DNA of 64,000 nucleotides from Channallabes apus. Lineage: Eukaryota > Chordata > Actinopteri > Siluriformes > Clariidae. The position numbers and the translations under genes were made by a program. Positions within the stretch are counted from its first letter, which is position 1. Every line of letters begins with the position of its first letter. Positions 10,400-22,860 of this stretch are shown here, in pieces. The notes under the pieces are model-generated. The model did not search any database. It was not told the DNA's origin and worked only from the letters and a program-made list of their open reading frames with translations. The DNA lies in NCBI GenBank assembly GCA_030522415.1, contig CM060125.1, positions 4,088,401 through 4,152,400 on the forward strand, read 5' to 3'.

Positions 10400-11180
10400 T
10401 GATTAAATAACTGTAATGAAAATTAGTACACCCTATATGAACATGTCAAAACTGTGTTCAAAGTGTCTATACTCTGTGCTAGCACCATTGTTATCACGTA
10501 GCTGCTGGATGTTAGACACATGGTGCCACCTTCTGCTTGAGGATGCCCCACAGGTGTGGAGACACATAATGACATTAACATGATAAATAGGACATGTGAA
10601 TTTTGCATGTTTAAAGATTGTTAAGTTTAAAATGATGACGTAGTGTGTCTGAGCTAAGTTTTAAGCTAAGAGTAGAAAAGTTTTAGCTTGTTGTGTCCGC
10701 TGCACCTTGATACACTTACCGGTCCGGGCCCGATCGACCGGGAGAGACAAACACACACACACGCGCAGTCATGATGTCTGAAGATCTCTGTTTATTCTCA
10801 GCAAAGAGAGCACATTTAAACGGTGCTACGTCCCGAACATCAAAAGAACCAGTCATTAACATGTCAGTCATAGAGGAACCCGGAGACAGACAGGTGTGAG
10901 GAGATACACATTCTCCTGATTAAACAAAAGGGTTCTAGCAGACAAGAGCCATTTGGATGTATCCTCGTCTGGATACAGGATATAGAAAGTGTTACCACAC
11001 AAGGCAGGAGGAAGCACAGTGAGGGGTCTGTTCTCAAGGGACAGGAATCTTCTAATTAGATTACAGTTTCTTCCAATATAAACCTATAAAAATGAAACCA
11101 TACAAAGATGTACAGCTGTTGTCACTTAGGGTGTACTTACTTTTGTTGCCAGCTATTTTGAGAAGAATGACTGTATGTTG
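10400..11180. repeat. Tc1-like element relic split by a possible LTR fragment
   Basis: The outer parts carry words of a fish Tc1-type element: AAAATTAGTACACCCTATAT near 10418 and GGGTGTACTTACTTTTGTTG near 11129, the latter a near-inverse of the former. Between them, about 10689-11073 is more GC-rich. Read on the minus strand it has an AATAAA (plus TTTATT near 10790) followed by a GACACAACA end, as in the R-U5 part of an LTR. No target duplication was found. Both assignments are tentative. Confidence 0.35.
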
Positions 11181-11705
11181 AGTTAATTTTTTAATATATT
11201 TTTTATATATATATTTGAATAGTAATATATAATTGATAATAATAGATAGTAATAGAGAATTGGTTGGATCAGTCTGATTAGGATAACTTCATGCAGCCGT
11301 GCCACACTCTTGTTTTTTTTTTCTTTGTTTTGTCTATGTGCATAAAACCTTCATACAACTTGTGTTAATTTCACTATTTTGCTTTTCCACAGTTTAAAAC
11401 TACAAAAAACTGTCAAAACTACTGTATGACAGTCACTATAATCTGTAGGCTACTTTGCGGCTCTCAGTGTCCGTAAACATTTTCGTCACCTGCTTTCCTA
11501 GGAGCAGTCCTACTCCTTGCTGAAATTAAGAGTAGGAGGCTTCATAAATAACTTTTATGTCCTAGTGTAAATTACCATTGAACACAATTTCTAGGAGTGG
11601 TTCTGAGATGCTTTGAAAATATGGGCCCAGATCTATGAGGGTAATGTAGCTAACAAACAATGATAGATAGGAGCAAGTAACTTGTGTCACTAATAGTTTT
11701 TGTCT
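11181..11705. other. AT-rich unique DNA
   Basis: No gene or recognisable repeat. AT-rich run near 11190-11260. Confidence 0.4.
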
Positions 11706-11710
11706 TTGCT

Positions 11711-11985
11711 GTGGTGCTGTCAGGAGTACACCATGAGCAGCTGCTTTTCACATAATTTACTCATTTTGACAACTTATTTTTGTCTGACACACAAGGTTGT
11801 CCAAAACAAGACATTTAATTTGAAAACCTCTATATAACATTATTTTAAAAGCTTTACATCTCCATTTTTATGCAAACCATAGCACATTTATGAACAAAGG
11901 TTGACATGTCCTGAAAAGCCAAACACAGAACTGCCAGTCTGGCAGAATATCTGCATTCAGTGATTTTGTTGGAGAATGTTTGCTG
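11711..11985 (+). repeat. Duplicated segment, copy A
   Basis: It aligns by eye with 12803-13303 over its whole length. Shared words include GTGCTGTCAGG, CTATATAAC, AAGCTTTA, CATCTCCAT and GTTGGAGAATGTT. Copy A is the uninterrupted version. It could be a local tandem duplication or two copies of an unnamed dispersed repeat. Confidence 0.6.
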
Positions 11986-12802
11986 GAGCAATCACTATAG
12001 TTGGCATTTGTGTCATGCATTATAAAACAATATTAGCTCTATACACTTACCATTCACCTTAATAGGAGCTCCTGAACTCATGCTCATTTATACAATATCC
12101 AATCAGCCAATCACGTGGCAGTAGCACAGTACAGTACGTAAACTCATAGAGATACAAATCATGAGCTTAAGGGAATGTTCCCATCAAACAACAGAATGGG
12201 AAAGATTTGGTGGTGGCACTAATACCAGCATGACCCTCTTTAAGGCAGATGGCAGGGTGAGCACCACATCCTCAAAGCAAGATAGTGAGCACACTTTTCG
12301 CAGTTCCAACAGAGGGTCCAGCATGGTGCATTGTGCATGACCTGACTGAGACTGTGTAGAATATGGCTCATGTAGAACAGGGCATAATTTTGGCAAAACT
12401 GGGATGAGCAGGGCATGGCTCAGGCAATGAAGGAGTATGATTATGGAATATGCATACTATATGATAGCTGGCATAGTGCATGTAGGGTAGACCTCACATA
12501 GCAAAGCATGATTCAGGCATAGTTGGCATAATTTGAGGTTCATACGGTATGACTCTGGGATTTCAGGACACAATACTGGCTTTTCCAAGCATCTACTCTG
12601 GACTAAAACACTCAGCTTACAGGGCATAGATTAGGAGATAGTTCAGGTCTCAGTTCAGGGAAAACTGCACTGCTTGTGTGCATTTCAACTGTCCTTTCCA
12701 TTATGCATGCTAAACCTCCTTCATGTCCCCTTCACCCTGAACACTTGTAGTTTCTTGTTGGTACACCATGTGGGTTCTCTCTCTTGGTTGAAATTATGCA
12801 CT
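11986..12802. other. Unique DNA between the two duplicated segments
   Basis: No gene seen. It has many short GGCATAG/GGCATGG-type words between 12380 and 12620 but no clean tandem unit. A 70-codon minus-strand open stretch (12184-12396) has no recognisable features. Confidence 0.35.
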
Positions 12803-13303
12803 GTGCTGTCAGGTTCCCGTTGGAGTGCACCATAAACAATCACTTTCACACTTTTACTAATTTTGGCATCTTATCAATCTCTGACATGCAAGTTTAAAAA
12901 AAAAAAACATTTAATAGGTTGTTAGTTTCTGTTGTACAGTATATAGCACCCATAGTTCTGGAGGAACATAGTTTCGTTTTACTGTGTACTGAACAACTGA
13001 TGGTTGAAATGACAATAAAAGCCTACTTGACTCGCTTGACTTTAAAAAATCACTATATAACCTTATTTTATAAGCTTTAAATCTCCATGTTTTAAGCAAA
13101 CCACGGCAAGCAGGAACCACATTCATGAGCTAAAGTTGATGGGTTTTGACAAGCCAATAACATTGGCTTTATACTGTACTATACACAAATATAACTTTAA
13201 GCAATTTCCCTCTGGGATTAATAAAGTTCTTTGAATCTTGAATCTTGAAACTACCAGCTAGCCGGAATGTCTCTATTTAGTGGTTGTGTTGGAGAATGTT
13301 GAG
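12803..13303 (+). repeat. Duplicated segment, copy B, with two LINE-tail insertions
   Basis: Same sequence as 11711-11985 but interrupted twice. The first insertion, about 12918-13043, ends in GACAATAAAAGCCTACTTGA. The second, about 13163-13250, ends in GGGATTAATAAAGTTCTTTG followed by AATCTTG repeats. Both look like 3' ends of 5'-truncated LINEs. Neither is in copy A, so they postdate the duplication. Confidence 0.6.
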
Positions 13304-14734
13304 AAAAACGACATTTACAGTATACTACCCAGAAAAAATCCAAGTGGAAGAGAACAAATGTGACGCAGAAGCAAAAGCACACATAGTCCAATGGTCAGGT
13401 TTAGAGGGTGAAATGAAGAGAAGGGAGCCTACTTCTCATGCCACTTGTTGATGATGAAGGTTGAGATGAATCACTAGATTATTCGCAGGTTCACGTGCTT
13501 GTTAAATAAGAAAAGGTGCACTGTCTGACATGTGTGACCGCCTTCTCATTGTCTCTGTTAATAACCTGTAATACTGTAGCAAGACATTTTAGCTATCGGA
13601 AGACTGATTGATGGCCTTCAGAATGGCGTGGGAGCAAAGTAATTTGACCAAACTGCTAAACATATCAATTATTAAAAAAAAAAAATGTGATGTTCGCCTC
13701 TAGAACCATTGGAGGGATGGCATTTATTTAATATAATTTCATTACCAAGGTGCAATTTATAGTCTATTGACTCGAGACAGTGTCTTTTCATGTGCGGAAA
13801 TTGTCTCCCATTGCAGATGAGATGTTGATTCAGGAGTTGCCACAAGAGCAAACATGACATCACATATCCGGGAAGATCGAGCAGAGGCCAGACATGAGAG
13901 ATGATATCCAGTGATGGCAGTTGATTTTCCTGCCAGTTTTCTTCCAAGTCAAACAATTCGGATAATTGAACAGAAAGGTGATGTTTTTGTGAAACCTGTC
14001 ATGTTGAAGAGAATTTCTAAGTACAGTTTCATACTATCACACTCTCTGATGTTTTGACACAAGAAGATTCTTTGCTGCCACTCAAGTCTATCAGCGTCAG
14101 GAGAAAGGGCTTAGTCACAGACTTATGTACTTGAAGTATTTGATCCCATACAGATTTTCTATAATAAGGGTCTATAATTTTTTTTATCATATGTTTATGG
14201 TAAAGGATTGAGACAGAATATCAACCAAAAATCCAGAAAAAGCACATGATACAAATGTTTTAAATGAATTAAGTTGCATTTCAAAGTGGGAAATAAGTAT
14301 TTGTTCAACAGAGCAGTAAGAAAAGTACAGAGATGCTCTGTTGAAGTTTCTTAAATCACTTTTAGTCTAGGACTCCCAGCTAGGACTTTTCAAGCTAAGA
14401 TAGAAGCTCCATGAGAGAATTTTAAGAAGCTTTGTGGAATGGAAGCAAAATATATGAAGAAAATTAAAAAAACTTATATTAAAAACAAAAAAAAAACAAA
14501 AACCTATATTATTTACTATTACTGCCACATGGGGCAAATATGCACAAAGGGAAGAATATATATATATATATATTGTGGTGTTTGGCATGTTAAATACAAG
14601 TTTTAAACAGATAGATAACTATTTTTTAAAGTGTAAAATAATACAATCAGTTGCAAAACTTGTCACCTGGGTAAAATCCAAAAAACAAAGTCTCATATTT
14701 TGTGCTGGTCTATCCTCAGTCAGTTTTATTTAAT
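13304..14734. other. Unique DNA with short simple repeats
   Basis: No gene seen. Contains an A-run at 13674-13684 and a (TA)n tract at about 14558-14572. A 94-codon minus-strand open stretch (13672-13956) has no family resemblance. Confidence 0.4.
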
Positions 14735-14745
14735 ACATCTCCTCC

Positions 14746-15056
14746 CAGGTTCGATTCCCGTCTCTGTGTGCATGGAGTTTGCATGTTCTCCCCGTGCTTG
14801 GTGGGTTTCCTCCGGGTACTCCGGTTTCCTCCCACAGTCCAAAGACATGCAGGTTAGGCTAATTGGCATTCTCAAATTGCCCGTAGTGTGTGATTGGGTG
14901 TGTGAGTGTGTGTATGTGTGTGCCCTGCGATGGATTGGCACCCTGTCCAGGGTGTACCCTGCCTAGTGCCCGAAGTCTCCTGGGATAGGCTCCAGGTCCC
15001 CCGCGACCCTGAACACAGGATTAAGCGGTATAGAAGATGAATGAATGAATGAATGA
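14746..15056 (+). mobile_element. 5'-truncated tRNA-derived SINE (Mermaid/DANA-like)
   Basis: It starts inside the head at the B box (GGTTCGATTCCCG). The body follows, with TTTGCATGTTCTCCCCGTGC and CTCCCACAGTCCAAAGACAT, a short GT-rich stretch, and the tail GATTAAGCGGTATAGAAGAT plus ATGA repeats. A perfect 11-bp direct repeat ACATCTCCTCC flanks it (14735-14745 and 15057-15067), so this is a complete insertion of an incomplete cDNA, not a later truncation. Confidence 0.9.
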
Positions 15057-15067
15057 ACATCTCCTCC

Positions 15068-16689
15068 ATGCTCAAAATTTGTATGAATCTACACAAGCAT
15101 CTCAGCATCTCTGGAGGGCGGTGAGCTGTGCGGGAGGCTGAGTGTGATCGTCATGGACTTTCTTACACCTGGCTGCTGTCAAAGCCGGTGCACTTATTCA
15201 CCATCTCATCAGCACTTAGCTTTTTCAATTTCAGGCCCAGGGAAGTTACAGCTCTTTGTACAAGTGCCTGCAGTAATTGAATTTGCTGCAGAAATGGCCG
15301 GCTGGAAAATTTCATTTTCTTCCCCTATCGGCTGTGTATGAGGACCAAGCAGACAGGCACCTCCCCTCTCTAAACTTATCTTATCTCTCCCCCATCTTCC
15401 CATAATGGTCAATCTCTCTCTTTCTTTCTATGTTGCTCTCTCTATCTCTCTGGTTCTCTCTCTATTTGTGTCTCTTTTTTCCTTTCCTCCTCACGCCCCC
15501 CCCCCCTCCCTCTTCCTCTCTCTCCTTCTCTGTCTGTCTTTCTGGCTTATTTGGCAGGAGACAGACTTACTCCTGCCTGTCTTGCCTTTCTCAATCCCCC
15601 TCTCTGTCTGCACAGCACGTTACTCCTCAGAGGGACAGCGTGCCCCCCTGCCTTATGATTCTCGCCCTTTTCCTGGTGCCTCATCCAAATCCTCAGCTTC
15701 AGATAATCTCCATGTGCACCGGGGGCTTGTCACTGTGGCTGTTTTCCCCCCTAAATGCCTTCCACAAATAATGGTTTTCGGAATGAGCATTAACAGGCTT
15801 GATTACACGAAATGGCCCTTTTAATTTACAGCGGGCAGCTATTGATCACAGGAGTGCAGATTAAAGCGTTCAATGAAGCCGGTGATGAGGTATTAAGCAG
15901 CCGAAGCACCTCCTCAAGGGAACTGGGCGGGGGGTTAGTGGGAGGAGGAGGAGGAGGCATGGCTGGTCTGTTAGTCGGTCGCCTCCCCCCAGCCTGTATA
16001 CAGTTATTCCCCTGTAATGAAGTGCCTCTATGCAGCAGCATGAAGCACAGGCAGGAAAAATAGATTGGAGATGATGAGCTCTTCAAAGTCATTTCTCGCT
16101 CTCTCATTCCGTCTCATGCCCTCAGCTCCTCACACCATTTTTCACGACCTTTCCCAAAAAAAATTCCTGGGGATTTACTTAGCTGGACTGATGCAATTTT
16201 TATGACCTTATTGCTTTTATACTGCGGTAATAGTTTTGAATCAATTTATCAATCCCAGGGAACCATCAGGCATGTTGCCCTCAAAGATCAAGTCCAGGTC
16301 ATTTCATCAATTCACTCAGGTGCACTGAGATGGAAAGTGACGAGAAAGGGGAAAAAAACCCACCCAGCTGCCTGAAGCCTTCTAACTGGACAACATCGTA
16401 GTACAGTTATTTGTTACAGAGTTACTTTCTTTCCATCGCTGCTTTGCTAAAATCACAGAATGTGCAATACTCTAATGAACACCTACTGTAATCTACGGTT
16501 TCTTCATTATGTTATAGAATTCTTTTCCACTGTTGAAAGCTTTAGGTAAATTAGGGAATATACAGTAATAATATTCATGGTTGTCCATCTATCAGCACAT
16601 GCATCTTGTGTGGTGGAACAAAAGTGTTGCACAAACATAAGATGTATAAAAACTGTCCTATATACATCTTTACAATAGTTTAGACCAAC
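15068..16689. other. GC-balanced repeat-poor block, candidate regulatory DNA
   Basis: Holds a pyrimidine-rich stretch at 15360-15560 and a GC-balanced, low-repeat stretch at 15780-16400 (for example CAGCTATTGATCACAGGAGT near 15837). Several open frames overlap on both strands but none shows codon-like structure or a known domain. The texture resembles conserved non-coding DNA of vertebrate gene deserts. That is inference only. Confidence 0.3.
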
Positions 16690-16782
16690 TATTAAGTAAG
16701 GTAACTGAGTTTAAGGAACCAGAAGTCAAATTACATGCTGACAGTGCTGAACTATTTCTCCATGTTTCCAATGCCATATGGT

Positions 16783-16817
<35 letters not shown>

Positions 16818-16864
16818 TATTATTATTATTATTGGTTCCTTAAACTCAGTTACCTTACTTAATA
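16690..16864. repeat. 32-bp perfect inverted repeat around an (AAT)n/(ATT)n tract
   Basis: Arms 16690-16721 and 16833-16864 are exact reverse complements over 32 bp (core GTAACTGAGTTTAAGGAACC). The 111-nt spacer ends in a run of AAT triplets followed by ATT triplets, which can itself fold back on itself. No transposon ends or target duplications are visible. Confidence 0.95.
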
Positions 16865-17290
16865 TGTTTGAATAATAATAACAATAATAATAATATTAAT
16901 AATAATAATAATAGACCATGACCATGTTGTGTTTAAAGCCAAATTCAAATACATGTGTGAAAATTGTCTACTTAAACTGGTAAACACTGGTTATAGGTTC
17001 CCATTACTTGATGCTACATTACCTTCCAAAAACTATTCTATTTTCAAAAACAATTATGTAGTAAACCAGCTCAAAGAATAGAATGGTATCAGTTTCATTT
17101 TCTGTCCTGTACACCTGAGTCAGTAATAGTCAGTTTAAGCTCCATTTATAATTTTCATGCTCTATTCACATTTAGTTGATTTAAAAAAAAAAAATTCTAG
17201 TGGACATTGTTTTGGAAGAAAAAAAAAACCCTGTCTCAGTTGCTGAGGATTTATTCTGTGCATTTGACAGTCTTTTAATTTGCCCATATT
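16865..17290. other. AT-rich unique DNA with an ATA-triplet tract
   Basis: An (AAT)n-rich stretch lies at 16870-16914. No gene or other repeat seen. Confidence 0.4.
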
Positions 17291-18130
17291 CCCCTGATGT
17301 TCTTTCTTTGTTTGGCTTGAACAAATGCCAATTAATGTTCCATTTCCCTGTGCAGGCAAATGGGATCTGAGCTCCCTAATGCAATTGTGATGAATTATCT
17401 CAAGCGGCTACTGTACATCGAGTAATCGTAATGCAATAACGTGATAATGACAAAATAGCTTTTAGTGCCTGGCTTTTAAAAGGACCTGCATTTCTTATGT
17501 GATTTAATTTCAAGAGCATCTATCAGTATGGGACATTTAAATGCCTCTTTTTTTTTCATATCATGCTTTCTGGTGAGGTGCAGATCACTTTCAAATTTTT
17601 ATACTGCTTATTTTGTCACTGTGTCAAATCAAAAACTACGCAGCACTTCCTACATGAAATAAAACATCTGGATCTGTATAAAGCTTAGCATATCGAATAG
17701 TGTAAGGACATGCCCTTTGCTGTGCCCTGGCCTTTCTCCCTTCTTTACATCAATGCAATAAGTCTCTAAAGACCCTGCTGGATTGTCTCTAATGAGCCTC
17801 TTTAAAGCTGTTTGAATTTCTAATGAATAACTCAAGGCACAAAAATAAACACATAGCTATTGATCATGCCGTGAGGATTTAGGATAATCTAATAAACCAT
17901 AGCTGTGTGTTTGGCTCGAGCACCAGAGCCTTGTGTTCTCACAACGGGGGCTGCGCTCTCGGCCCTGTTATTACTGTACGCTTCGTCTCTCCAGATCAAA
18001 CCTCGGCTCTGATAGCTCACACCTCCTCCTGCTCTCTGAACCATTTTCATCCCTATGGTGTGCTTCGTCAGATTTCAGCTCAAGATCCTGTCACATGGAG
18101 TCAAAAGACATTTAATATCAAACAATTATA
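17290..18130. promoter_or_regulatory. Candidate conserved non-coding element
   Basis: Repeat-free sequence with a dense set of homeodomain-type cores, such as AATGCCAATTAATGTTCC near 17325, CTAATGCAATTGTGATGAAT near 17376 and ATCGAGTAATCG near 17417. There is no coding potential. The pattern is what deeply conserved enhancers in vertebrate gene deserts look like, but conservation cannot be judged from one sequence. Confidence 0.3.
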
Positions 18131-18765
18131 GCTTTTCTTTAACTTAAACAAATAACTGGGGAGGAATGCTACAGTCACACTGTGTGTAACGTAAATATAC
18201 ATTAAAATATCATGTTTAGCCAAAACAGTGAATGAAATATAAACAAAAGAAAAATACTTTTTGTATGTTAGTATGTAACCCATGAATAGCCAGAATATAA
18301 GGAGTAAGATATAAGAATGGACTACTAAACAACTAAAATTTAATACAAATAGAAATTAATTTTTAAAAAATATTTATATATTTTGTTTATTAAATATATA
18401 TATTATTAAAATAATTAATAAAAATTTATATAAATATTTACATTTTTCATAATTTTGGGAAATTATATTGCTAATTATCAGATAAACAACAAAAACACAA
18501 GTAAACAAACAAACAGATAAAACATAGATGGATGGATGAATGAACAAATAAATTAATAATTAAATACACATTTGTTACTATTTTCATATTAATATTTCAA
18601 TAAAAACTACATGTTTTTGCAATTGTTCAAACAATCTGTATTTTTACAAATTGTTCTCAGACTTAATTTATTTAATGAGGACATTATTAAACCTAATTTA
18701 TTTAATAAGAACATACTGTAACATCACACTCCATTACACACAAACCGAGGTGCATTTTTTATTCA
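18131..18765. other. Very AT-rich DNA
   Basis: Nearly pure A+T at 18340-18480 plus short ATGGATGGATGAATGAA words near 18527. No gene seen. Confidence 0.5.
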
Positions 18766-18767
18766 GC

Positions 18768-19011
18768 TATGTTGTTGTTAGCCTTTCGGCTGCTCCCGGC
18801 AAGGGGTCGCCACAGCGGACTATCCAGTCCGCACAACAACTTGGCACAGGTTTTACGCCGGATGCCCTTCCCGACGCAACCCTCCCATTTTATCTGGGCT
18901 TGGGACCGGCACTGCATCCAGTGGCTGGGGTTTGGGCACGGGCTGGGAATCGAACCCGGGCCTTCCGCATGGCAGGCGAAACACCTACCACTGAGCCACC
19001 AGTGCCCTTTT
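18768..19011 (-). mobile_element. tRNA-derived SINE sharing its tail with the RTE-like LINE
   Basis: On the minus strand the head reads GGGCACTGGTGGCTCAGTGG (A box), then GGGTTCGATTCCC (B box, near 18947). The body includes GAAGGGCATCCGGCGTAAAA and the tail CCGCTGTGGCGACCCC...GGGAGCAGCCG (plus 18785-18816). The tail matches the 3' end of the LINE at 5800-5830 (CGCTGTGGCGACCCCTGA, then AACAGCTG). This fits a SINE that borrows the LINE's machinery by carrying its 3' recognition sequence. No clear target duplication. A related plus-strand copy lies at 54893-55110. Confidence 0.8.
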
Positions 19012-20409
19012 TAAAAATAATTACTCCAAATTTACTGGTCAAAATATACAGTTAGTTAGTTTCATCAAACAGGCAACAAAAACAAAAATGGTAAAAACTC
19101 CAGATGTTAATATACAGTATTTGAACAACTACATTTCTAGAAAAATTTAATACTAGTTTAGAAAAAAGAAATATTTCTTTTTTTTAATCATTGTTTCTAA
19201 TCGATTTTCTTGCATGAACTCATACAGTTTAACCTCTTTCTCTTTTGCTAAATATTTCAATTGTGATGACAGATAAAAAACGAGCTTTTAGCTATTTGCA
19301 CTATAAAAACTCTTTAATTATGTAAAAACATCACTGTATATGATGAATGACTGACCTCCATTATTGCTGCTCAGACTCACATATTTCTTTTAGCAAGGGA
19401 AAAAAAAAACCTTTAAGATGATTATATAATGCTAAATTTCCTACCGTTAGGGTTTTAACTCCTGGGGTAATGAAGCTCACTGTGTTCTGTGTTTGCTGTT
19501 AATTTGTACTTAATGTATTGAAATGTTATGCAACACGTTTGAGTAACAGATGAGTGTAGGATTGATTATTCAGTGACACTACCTGCTAGTATTTGACTCA
19601 TCCCTGTAAAATCTTTCTGTCTTTCAGTGTCCTGTGGGGTTTCACGGATCTCAGGACAGTAATAGGTCTTTAGGGTGTGTGGTAATGAATATTTAAAAAG
19701 CAGTTTACATGCAGCTGTGTCAAGGGATTCTTTGTTAAACGTTGTATTAGCATCAGTCATGCATGCTGGGTTGTCTTCATATACAATTCATTTAAAATCT
19801 TTTGGTAAAAAAAAAAAAAAAAAAAAGCTAAATGTTGTTTAGGTAATTATATATTATTTAGCCATTTATTAGCATTATTATTTTATTTATCTATTTTATT
19901 TTTAGATTTTAGTGCCTGCATGGCATAATTTACTTTTCTTTGATAATTTTTTTTTGAGCTATGTAATTCCATTCTGGGGAAATGAATAAAATTTTTTTTT
20001 TGATAGATATTTTAATGATTTGGTAATTTCCAGACAAATTGCATGCCGTTTGAGGGAAGCAATGTTGAATTTGATATTTAATATTTTTTTTATTGCATTT
20101 AAAACTTGCATTGTAGACAATTGCATTGTCTATTATTATCTAGTATTGAAATGTTATCTCAACCCATCATTTCTTCTGAACTTCACTCTGAGTTCTTGTT
20201 TTCTTCTGGAGTTTACTCTGATGCCTTCTAAAATGCCTCAAGAGGAACATTAATCATCTCCAGCATTGGCCGTTTGGTGATGCAGCTATTTAAAGCTCAT
20301 GGGGCAACACATGCACCAATAAAGCGGTCACGCTGTTGTAAAGCTGATTCAGTGGGGTATGTGACCTACAGAAAGAGCTCCATCAGTGAACAGGCTCTAT
20401 TATTAAACC

Positions 20410-20451
<42 letters not shown>

Positions 20452-21405
20452 AGAGGTCAGACTCAGAACGAACATTAGGCTAAAAACAGCTAATGTAATT
20501 TAGGAGCATAACAATACAGAGATATCGTGAGACAATTCTATTAACAAGATATAAATCATGTCAAGGGTGAGGGAAGTGTTTTTTAATTGATTGATGGAAA
20601 AGACGATCTATAGGTTTTCGGAAGACTAACAGCCGTTTACCGTCTTCTCCGCAGTAAAAGAAGGAAAAAAGCAAAACAAGGAGAAAGATAGGAAAATTAC
20701 AGCAGGCAGGCATGGGGGATAAATTATTCAGAGAAGATAATCATTTTGTGCTGACATTACTACTGTGAAGAAGCATTTAATCTCTGGGGAGAAGTCCAAT
20801 CCTTTCACATACATAACCTTAAGGTTTTACACAGCTCTAAAATACCCCAAAATTTTAAATTTATATCAATGCAACAGTATATCTAGAATAAGAAGAGAGA
20901 AAATAATATTAAACACACAGTACTATTCATTTACCCATCATTTTTTAAAATTTTGCTTCCAAAGAGCCAGACATTCTTTTATTTTAATGTAGTTTTGAGG
21001 AATAATGATCCAGTCTTCCTGAAGGACTTTTTTGGCTTTTGTTTTTGGCAAGTTTTGATTCAAATTTTCAGTCCAGTCAATGTACCTGACCAGTTTCAGA
21101 GGATTTTTTAAAAGTGACATTTGAATCTTTCAAGCATGAAGCCATGTGACAGATGATCAGGTCGGTGATTAGTGTACTTGTGATGTTGAATTCTGCATGG
21201 TTAGAACTGATGAGAGCGGAAATGAGGTTGCTGCTGAAGTTGTTTCTAAAACAACCATTAAAAAATATATATAGAGCATGTCACAGTAAAACACTTTAAA
21301 AAAAATTAAATTAAATTAAATAAAAATTTTATTTTATTTTATTTTGACTGATGGAGTATGAATGTAATTTCAACTTTTTAATCCTATTTCATTTCTGACA
21401 TGCAT
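19012..21405. other. Unique DNA with simple repeats
   Basis: Contains an A-run at 19808-19826, a (CT)n tract at about 20411-20451 and an AT-rich AAATT/TTTTA tract at 21298-21345. No gene seen. Open stretches of 60-77 codons have no recognisable features. Confidence 0.45.
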
Positions 21406-21407
21406 GG

Positions 21408-21416
21408 GTATTGGGT

Positions 21417-21449
<33 letters not shown>

Positions 21450-21576
21450 CCCTGCGATGGATTGGCACCCTGTCCAGGGTGTACCCCGCCTAGTGCCCGA
21501 AGTCTCCTGGGATAGGCTCCAGGTCCCCGCGACCCTGAACACAGGATTAAGCGGTATAGAAAATGAATGAATGAAT
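21408..21576 (+). mobile_element. Short 5'-truncated SINE (Mermaid/DANA-like)
   Basis: Only the 3' half is present: a (GT)n stretch, then CCCTGCGATGGATTGGCACC, CTGGGATAGGCTCCAGG and the GGATTAAGCGGTATAG tail with ATGA repeats. The head is missing and no convincing target duplication was found. Confidence 0.8.
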
Positions 21577-22860
21577 GAACATACCTTAAACGTAGCCAGT
21601 GAGAAATCTTCCACACTTGATGAAAGCCAGTCATTAAATTCTTAATGAATCTCCATATGCACTCTGGCTACAATCACCAGGCTTCATTCAAGGTTGCCTA
21701 GATTCAGTATACAGTAGGTGTGGTCAGTGGCATTAATGTTAGTGAACTCACCCCCATGTGGTAACTCATAGTTTTACTGGGTGGGCTGATCTATTTGCTT
21801 TTGTGAATCGGTCAAACCCTTCAACACATTGTCACTCTGCCTTCCTCTGTTAACAGGATATACATTCATTTACAAATTAAAACATGATTCTCGACAGACT
21901 TTAGAGTTTTTATTAGTTGTTTGTTGCACTGACATCCCAGGGATATTGTTATTGCTAACACAGTAACAATAAGAATGAATTGTTTAGTTTCATAAATATA
22001 TATATATATATATTTAAAAAGCGTATTTCTTTAGTCACTATATTCCCGCAATGTTCAACTTCACGATAATGAAAAATCCATAGTAGAGGAAACTTCAGAG
22101 TTTGTTGGTGCAGCTACAGTATATGAAACAGTTGCCCTGTAGTATTATGGCTCAGCTCAGCTATGACATGTAAGCATAAATGCATGAGAATAACATTAAC
22201 CAAAGTGAAAACTGACCAACATGCCAAAAATATTATAAAAAAAATTTAAATTCCAAACTAAAATCATATACGATGATAAAGATTACATATTAATAAAAAC
22301 AATTAACATGCAAGTAAGTCAATGTGGATTTGTTTTTTCTTTAAACTTTAGTTGTTCCCTGTTTGAACACTACAACGCAAGATAAATCTGATGGAAAAAA
22401 AGAATCTTTGATGTGAACTAAAATCTAAACATCCACTGAAAAGAGAGACACGAGCATGCTCATGTATTCCATGTAAACATCCTGTTTCTCGTGAAATCAA
22501 CAGATGTCTCCATCTGCCCGGGACGCCCTCTGTTCACAAACACACATACACACACATACCACTGCAATGTATACCCACATCGATCTCGGCACGGAGCTGT
22601 TGTGTCAGGATGATACACATTATTTACAAATGTCCCTCCTCCAACATTATCCATTTTTCACCTCACCTCTCTTCAAAGGGCGATTTAGTGGAGGAAGAAA
22701 AATACACACACACATCCACGCGCACACACACACAAAACAAGATAAAGACACACAAGACCAAGCTGATAACCATCCTCCGTGACAAATTATGAGTGGTACA
22801 CAAAAGAAAATGACAAACGGGGCACAGGCGTTGGGCAGAAAGTTAACAAGGGGCTGATCT
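21577..22860. other. Unique DNA
   Basis: A (TA)n tract lies at about 21996-22012, and CA-rich patches at 22538-22560 and 22703-22735. No gene seen. Confidence 0.4.

Noticed and set aside
15405..15824. 139-codon hydrophobic open frame that looks like a membrane protein
   Set aside because: The hydrophobicity comes from a CT-rich low-complexity tract, and a second frame of similar look overlaps it.
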